A stretch of DNA of 64,000 nt from Megalobrama amblycephala (Eukaryota; Chordata; Actinopteri; Cypriniformes; Xenocyprididae): positions 35,052,493 to 35,116,492 of the forward strand of contig NC_063061.1 in NCBI RefSeq assembly GCF_018812025.1, read 5' to 3'. Position numbers and translations under genes: made by a program. The notes beneath the pieces were generated by a model. That model was not told the DNA's origin. It ran no database searches and worked only from the letters and a program-made list of their open reading frames with translations. Shown in pieces: positions 58,166-64,000 of the stretch (its first letter is position 1; every line of letters starts with the position of its first letter).

Positions 58166-58695
58166 GAATTATCATTAGTCAAACAGTTTCTTAAAGCTAG
58201 ATATTTCCCATGCAATGGCACGCGATCAACAGCCTATTTTCTTTAATCTCTCGCATGCCAAATTTCACGTGCATAGTGTAAACCTTTGTCATTAAAGCTA
58301 TTAAAGTTACATTAACTACTGCACTGTAGTTAACAGACGAGCAGAGAGAATACGTACAGAATACTGTAGGCTAGTCAGTGCTTGCGATTTATAACTTTAA
58401 TTTCAAGTGTAATTGTTTTTTATAGGTTATCAACCACACAGAATCATGACTGTCTCAGCGTATATTGTATAAGTATGAGCTTCATGCATTAATGAGACCA
58501 TTTAGTCGTGTAAGCATTAAAATAAAGAAAATGTGATAACCTGAAATGATGACGAGGACTTTAAACTTTATAATCATTTTATTGACCACAGACACAGAGT
58601 AGCCTCAACCTGATGGTAAAAAATAAATAAATAAATCAAGTGACCAACAGATTCATCAAATATAATAGCGAATGTTTGCTAATAATAGTTATCGC

Positions 58696-59759
58696 TAGTC
58701 TGGCTATCAGACCAAGCTCAATTTAAAATTGAACATTGGTCTGGAGAGTCTGTATGTATTTCCTACTGCACAAGAGGCGTGATCAACGAGCATTAGTCAC
58801 GCAATTGGATAGTCCTTCAACCAATCAGATCAACGATCCGGGTGACATACTTTGCAGAGCGATGCGAAAACTCCAGTGTGTCTCAATCAGCTCCCTAGTT
58901 CAGTAGTCAGGGCACTGATCAGGGAATCAGCCACATTCACTTTCATGATATACTGATTCACGACCTAGGGAACTAGGGAACTGATTGAGACGCAGGTTTA
59001 GTTTGTAGCATTGTTCCGCGGTTTGCAGAAGCAGCAATGGCATCGAGCGATTTTTGCAGGTTGTGCCAAAAACATGAAAGTGATCGGTATTTACACCCAG
59101 TCGAGCGATTTGTTTGCTAAACTAAATAAGTCATTTAGCATCGTCGAGAGGTTAAAAGGCGACTCTGATACTGTTCTGGTTCAGTGTAAATGAACGCGGA
59201 ATATAGCCGCCCTAAACTACGTCATTGTCATGACAACCAAAAGAATTCCAGTCAGCTCAGGCGGCGCGAGATTCAAGAAGCAGGAGACGAAACATATAAC
59301 TTAGAGCAAATAATAAAAATATTGTCTACCATCAAGGGGCATTGAAGTAAAAGAGTTTTGTACTCACACCATGAAACCACCAAAATAACAGCAGAGAATC
59401 GTCGTGTGTCATTAATCGCTGTTTGTAATCTTCCTATGAAGTGACAGTCGGATCAACGCTCTGCTAACGTTACATTTCTCTCAGATAAGGTAAATGCTTA
59501 ACACAATCGGCGTCACTGTGATTGTGCATTGTTATATTGGAGTGACGGGTAGATCGTATGAGTTTGAAAACTGCTTGCCGTCGCTTCTCTATCGTCGTCG
59601 TGTTATACCCGCCAATAGCGAGCAAGGTGGCTAAGCCAGTCTGTGATTGGTTCCCGCAAAAATGTAAGAGATGCAACAGAATTGAATGTACGGGTTTCCA
59701 GACTGAGTTGCCGGGCGAAATCAAATCGCCGGCAGATCAGGCTGGGTTTACCCAGACTA
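58696..59759. mobile_element. Non-autonomous DNA element with 9 bp target duplication
   Basis: TAGTCTGG at the left and CCAGACTA at the right are flanked by AGTTATCGC on both sides (58687-58695 and 59760-59768). A 9 bp duplication fits a Mutator-like element; hAT elements make 8 bp. The element is 1064 bp and contains a nested palindromic MITE at 58877-58994. Short frames inside (for example the one starting at 59558) show no known domain and run past the element end. Confidence 0.8.
58877..58994. mobile_element. Nested palindromic MITE, 118 bp
   Basis: TGTGTCTCAATCAGCTCCCT pairs with GGAACTGATTGAGACGCA at the right. It lies inside the 58696-59759 element. Confidence 0.75.
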
Positions 59760-59944
59760 AGTTATCGCAAGAAGTGAGTGAAAGTAGATTGTTTGGAGCT
59801 TTTTTAAAACGGGCTAGCAAGCATATTCACGCAACGTTAAACAACTGTTAAACAGCTTAAACAATACACTTACATTCATATAAAATATCTCTTACTGTTT
59901 TTCCGGAAATCTCCCACTCGATTTGAGCAAATCAGGTAAAGAGG

Positions 59945-60060
59945 TTGAAAAACACCTATTCCAGTGTGACAACACCCCAAAATTGGTAACCGCCCCTTTT
60001 TGTTCCGCAGAGACCTCCTTCTCTAGAAACAAGAGAACTAATGCACTGATTGGTGGATTA
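59945..60060. repeat. Inverted flanking repeat, right copy
   Basis: The reverse complement of 57190-57300. It lies about 90 bp upstream of the proposed first exon of the SGNH-like pseudogene, so it may be part of a promoter that was copied in inverted orientation. Confidence 0.8.
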
Positions 60061-60151
60061 CAAAATTGGTCCTGACCTTTTGGCCTGGTCTGTTCAGTTG
60101 CTGACTGCTGCTGACACCAAATTTCATGACGGAAGTTTTTCTTCGTGTGCT

Positions 60152-60811
60152 ATGTTCGGTAAGTAAAATTATGTATCTATAGATAATAAATGGACAATAA
60201 CGAATGTCACCAATAACATCTATAACTAATGGTTGCCCTTTTCATTTTTCTTTCCTCATAGGTAAAAATACAAACTTTTCTTAAAATCTTAATGTTAAAA
60301 TCTGTTTACTCATACTGACAAAACAGTGTTTTGATTGTGATTGTTGTATGCTATTAACAGGTCCAATGATTTGGATCATCGGGAGTAGCTACATTCGTCT
60401 TGGGGAAGAGAGGGCCAGAGAGACCATCGGGGCCAATCTTGGCCTATAGCGGCCAAGGTTTACTGGTTTGGCTGGGGTGGACTTCGATGGCACGGACTCC
60501 TTCCTTTCTTCTACCGGTCCCTCAGAGGAAGAGCAGCCCCAGATGTCCTGCTGATTCACTGCGGCGGGAACGACTTGGGATGCAGGAAGAGCATCGATCT
60601 CGTCGCAGCGATGAAGCAGGATCTGCAACATCTCTATTGGCGTTTCCCTCAGATGACCATTGTGCTGTCTGACATCACCCAGAGACGTCGGTGGAGATTG
60701 GGCCTTCCGGGGAAAATTGACAAGTCCCGTAAATGGGTGAACAATGTCATGGCTACCTTTGTCTTGGGAATGCAGGGGGGGTATTGTGCATCACCCTCAA
60801 ATTGTATTTAA
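60152..60811 (+). pseudogene. SGNH-hydrolase-like gene fragment, two exons, frameshifted
   Basis: A tiny first exon (ATG 60152, Met-Phe) ends at a donor GTAAGT (60159). The second exon begins after TTAACAG at 60361 and restores phase to read MIWIIGSSYIRLGEERARE, where GSS resembles the nucleophile block of SGNH/GDSL hydrolases. TAG at 60447 and a frame change follow. The second frame then reads VYWFGWGGLRWHG and DVLLIHCGGNDLG, the Gly/Asn block, and continues to TAA at 60809-60811. The C-terminal Asp/His block is absent. Members would be esterase-like enzymes. Similar domains are carried by some fish retroelements as far as I recall, but an intron suggests a gene copy, not a processed one. 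Non-functional as it stands. Confidence 0.75.
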
Positions 60812-62062
60812 AAATGTAATTAATTAGTTGTGTAAATACGCAACCATTTCATTCTACTAAAAAAAAACAGCACGCAGTACTGCAGGCCGTGCAAATTCAA
60901 AAATTCGGTTAGATACGATTTCGTTAGTATTCATGTTCACAAACAACGTTAATTAACTCATAAACAGCTAAAACACGTTCAACCTTTGCATTATCGAGTA
61001 TATTAATTAAAACATTTCCAACCTACCTTAATTCATCCGAGTCCAGGGGAAATTAATGGCGGCCGAGCAGAAAACTCGAGAAAGGCTCGTGAGTCATGAC
61101 GTGAGAAAAAAAAACGTCTGTCACGGGGTCCTTAAAGAGAAATTATCCTTTGGCTGAAAGTGAGATATTTGAGTAGTTGAGTGTACAATATTGAGAGCAA
61201 TTCGCAGAAAGAAGAAGTAATTAGACTCAAATAGTTATAGCAATCCAACTTACACCCATATTCACTTTTACAGAGGGCTTGGGGACAAAAAGGTTGAGAA
61301 CCAGGTTATGTTTAGAAAATACACTGTAATTTAATGTTGTTTTTAATCCTTTCCCCACCTAAACTAAGAGAATAAGAGAGTTAGAGAACCTTTAAAGAAC
61401 TATACAGAGGCTTAATGGGTTCTTTTTATGGCAGTGGCGCTATATAGCACCTTAACCACAGCAAGGAACCGCTGAAGAACCATACAGGGGCTTTACAGGT
61501 TCTTTATAAGGTAGTGGTGCTATATAGCACCTTAACCACCCCAAAGAACCGCTGGAGAACCAATTTATTTTAGAGTGTAGTTAAATTCCATAACATGCCA
61601 ATTACATGTGATACCAATTTCACGTGTTCGCACATACATAAGTTCTTGCATAATTTTTATCGTTAATTCTTAGTTTTTGCCTTGATAATAGAAAATATGA
61701 GCTAGGCATCATGTATGACAGTCAAAAATGAGATATGAGCTACAAAATGACCAGATCCTGCCATTAGCTGCATATAGGTTTCATATATGCCCATATATCC
61801 ACATATAGATTCTTTCCATGTGGGGTAGTTTTAAACAGACCAAATATTTTGGAAGTTAAATCTGAAAGGTGAATATTCGGCAGGCAATTTTCTGTCCATT
61901 TTATTCCGCTTTACAAATTCAGTGGTTCAAATTTGACACAAAATTCAACATTTCATATCCGGGAACTGCAGGAATAGCAGTAGAGTGCTGATTCATATTC
62001 TCCATTGGCTCAGGGTGTCTATAGATATGAATAAGTTAAATTTAAGACTATTTAATATCTTT
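60812..62062. other. Spacer with one short tandem repeat
   Basis: Nothing recognised except a direct repeat of about 90 bp at 61390-61565 (GCGCTATATAGCACCTTAACC and GTGCTATATAGCACCTTAACC, each followed by AAAGAACCGCTG-type sequence). A cluster of TGAGTCA and TGACGTGA sites occurs near 61090-61105. Confidence 0.5.
61385..61565. repeat. Tandem repeat, two to three copies of about 90 bp
   Basis: The units share GGTTCTTTTTATGGCAGTGG / GGTTCTTTATAAGGTAGTGG followed by CTATATAGCACCTTAACCAC and GAACCGCTG. A common fish dispersed repeat pattern. Confidence 0.7.
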
Positions 62063-62965
62063 TTAAAGGTGCCCTAGATTCAAAAATTGAATTTATCTCG
62101 GCATCGTTAAATAAGAAGAGTTCAGTACATGGAAATGACATACAGTGAGTCTCAAACTCCATTGTTTCCTCCTTCTTATATAAATCTCATTTGTTTAAAA
62201 GACCTCCGAAGAACAGGCGAATCTCAACATAACATCGACTGTTACGTAACAGTCAGGATCATTAATATGTACGCCCCCAATATTTGCATATATGCCAGCT
62301 CATGTTCCCAACATTATGAAAGGGATTATACGTCTGGATCTGCACAGCTGAATCATCAGACTAGGTAAGCAAGCAAGGACAATAGCGAAAAATGGCAGAT
62401 GGAGCAATAATAACTGACATGATCCATGATAACATGATATTTTTAGTGATATTTGTAAATTGTCTTTCTAAATGTTTCGTTAGCATGTTGCTAATGTACT
62501 GTTAAATGTGGTTAAAGTTACCATCGTTTATTACTGTATTCACAGAGACAAGAGCCGTCGCTATTTTCATTTTTAAACAACAGTGTAGCATTAGCCGTTA
62601 GCCACGGATCATAGCCTCAAACTCATTCATAACCGAATGTAAACATCAAAATAAACACTGTACTTACACGATTAGACATGATGCATGATGAACACTTTGT
62701 AAAGATCCATTTTGAGGGTTATATTAGCTGTTTGAACTTTTTTTATGTTAAGGCAAGCGCGAGCTCTTGGGGCGTGGAGCACGAGATTTAAAGGGCCACA
62801 CACCCTGAATCGGCTCATTTATAATGATGCTCCAAAATAGGCAGTTAAAAAAATGAATTAAAAAAAATCTATGGGGTATTTTGAGCTGAAACTTCACAGA
62901 CACATTCAGGGGACACCTTAGACTTATATTACATCTTTTAAAAAAAAGATCTGGGGCACCTTTAA
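62063..62965. mobile_element. TTAA-flanked non-autonomous DNA element, 903 bp
   Basis: TTAAAGGTGCCCTAGA at the left mirrors TCTGGGGCACCTTTAA at the right. TTAA at both ends suggests a TTAA-targeting family (piggyBac or Kolobok-like). The left 250 bp is a sequence I recognise as very common in cyprinids. The 79-codon frame inside is a chance frame. No transposase. Confidence 0.8.
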
Positions 62966-63054
62966 TACCACCTTACATGAAATTTAAGACCAAACCTGTG
63001 ATGGAAATACACACACACACCCGGCACTTAAAAAAGAAAAGAAATTATATATAT

Positions 63055-63085
63055 ATAAAATTATGTATGAGGCATCAATGCGCCA

Positions 63086-63145
<60 letters not shown>

Positions 63146-63182
63146 ACGGCGGTGCATTGCTGCCTCATACATAATAATTTTT
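63055..63182. mobile_element. Palindromic MITE split by (TA)n
   Basis: AAAATTATGTATGAGGCATC and its mirror GCCTCATACATAATAATTTT flank a TA tract of about 55 bp (63088-63143). The inner pair is ATGCGCCACC with GGCGGTGCAT. Confidence 0.75.
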
Positions 63183-64000
63183 CCACTCAATTATGTCATA
63201 AAAACGACATCTTTTCTCGTTAAAACGATGTCTTTAAAACAACATCGCTATTAACGAAATGTTATGTCGTTAAAACAACATATTTTGTAGGCCTACATGA
63301 CGTGTACATATAGGCTACCTTTATCTGATCTATAATAGAGAATTTATATAGCCTAGATCAGTGCCTTTATCACACTTCCACACTCCAAAAGCAGAAGCAA
63401 ATATAGTGTAAATACCTTTTGATGCCTGCATCGATGGCAATGCCCATATAATGAACACAATATCATTGTTTCATGGGCATATATGCAGTTTCTAATAGCC
63501 TAATAAAGCACAATTTTATCATTTAGCATTCCTCTTTTAATGGAAAATAACTCGTACCTCATTATGTCACATGCACCAAGTCAGAATTACGTTTTTGAGA
63601 GAAAAAAATCTCCGATAGGCCTAATTCTCATTGAAACAGTAAGATGCAGAGTTGCAGAATGCAGAGCTTATTGCGATTAATAGGAGACCTTAATGTTGCA
63701 ATGTAATGCATTCAGTACACACATGCACCGTACTGAAAGCCCTGTACTGAAATGGTTCGGTACAAATAGGAATAACATTATAATCTCGTTCATGGTAGAG
63801 AAAGCTGCTTACATGTAGGCTATACACAGGGAAAGACAAACATAAACACATCTTTTGTATCTTCATCAGCTTTTCCACATATATACTGTCCCTGATAATC
63901 ATCACATATACTTACTGCTTGCTCCATTTCTGTAAATCCATTTTTTGAATTAATGAATGAATGAATGACTCTCTAGTCGTCGCACTGGTCTTCATTAACA
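63183..64000. other. Spacer, nothing recognised
   Basis: AT-rich sequence with short AAAACGACAT-type repeats near 63200-63260. No gene or complete element seen before the window ends. Confidence 0.5.

Noticed and set aside
59558..59851. 97-codon frame with several Cys residues
   Set aside because: It crosses the right end and target duplication of the 58696-59759 element, so it is not an inherited gene of either.
62129..62368. 79-codon frame
   Set aside because: It lies wholly in a TTAA-flanked non-autonomous element that is common in fish. The frame is incidental.

Overview
The window looks like nuclear DNA of a teleost fish, most likely a cyprinid. This is an inference from intron-style splice signals, many microsatellites, very AT-rich spacers, and short inverted-repeat DNA elements and retroelement families that I recognise as typical of cyprinid genomes. 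Almost everything here is mobile-element sequence. Only one long intact reading frame does not look like a transposable element (49922-52039). I see no tRNA, rRNA or CRISPR array.

Region 1-11916. AT-rich spacer leads into a 1.46 kb fold-back element (1153-2613), a 234 bp palindromic element, and the 3' end of a BEL/Pao-like retrotransposon on the minus strand (putative 3' LTR 3540-3992; integrase and C-terminal domain 4127-5419). That element is cut by an assembly gap of exactly 1000 N (5420-6419). Beyond the gap are fragments encoding coiled coils (6420-9700), then a polypurine tract and a 1.4 kb LTR-like block ending at 11916.

Region 11917-36147 is a macro-tandem array. A basic unit of about 2.9 kb is repeated four times, plus one partial copy. 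In two places its middle segment (S3) is replaced by a solo-LTR-like block (S2) that carries a nested 1.52 kb hAT-type element. Two chromodomain Ty3/Gypsy retrotransposons (chromoviruses) sit in two of the units. The first (16249-21504) is young and complete: 486 bp LTRs with 2 differences, TSD cctat, and one uninterrupted 1460-residue Gag-Pol. The second (30618-35733) has 449 bp LTRs with 3 differences and TSD ctaac, but a badly broken gag-pol. In both, the bases just inside the 5' LTR are complementary to the predicted first bases of the element's own RNA, 31 nt downstream of a TATA-like box. This is the arrangement expected for Tf1/sushi-type self-primed reverse transcription.

Region 36148-49370 holds a decayed Tc1/mariner transposase and many palindromic MITEs, several flanked by TTAA. 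It ends in a minus-strand Gag-like cysteine-rich reading frame.

Region 49371-64000 begins with the intact gene: a strong splice acceptor at 49907-49908, then one coding exon for a 705-residue protein. That protein has long coiled coils around a hydrophobic segment and a Lys/Glu tail. After it come more MITEs, a fragment of an integrase-like gene, a 675 bp solo LTR with TSD gagtt, a 1064 bp element with a 9 bp TSD, a two-exon SGNH-hydrolase-like pseudogene, and a 0.9 kb TTAA-flanked element.
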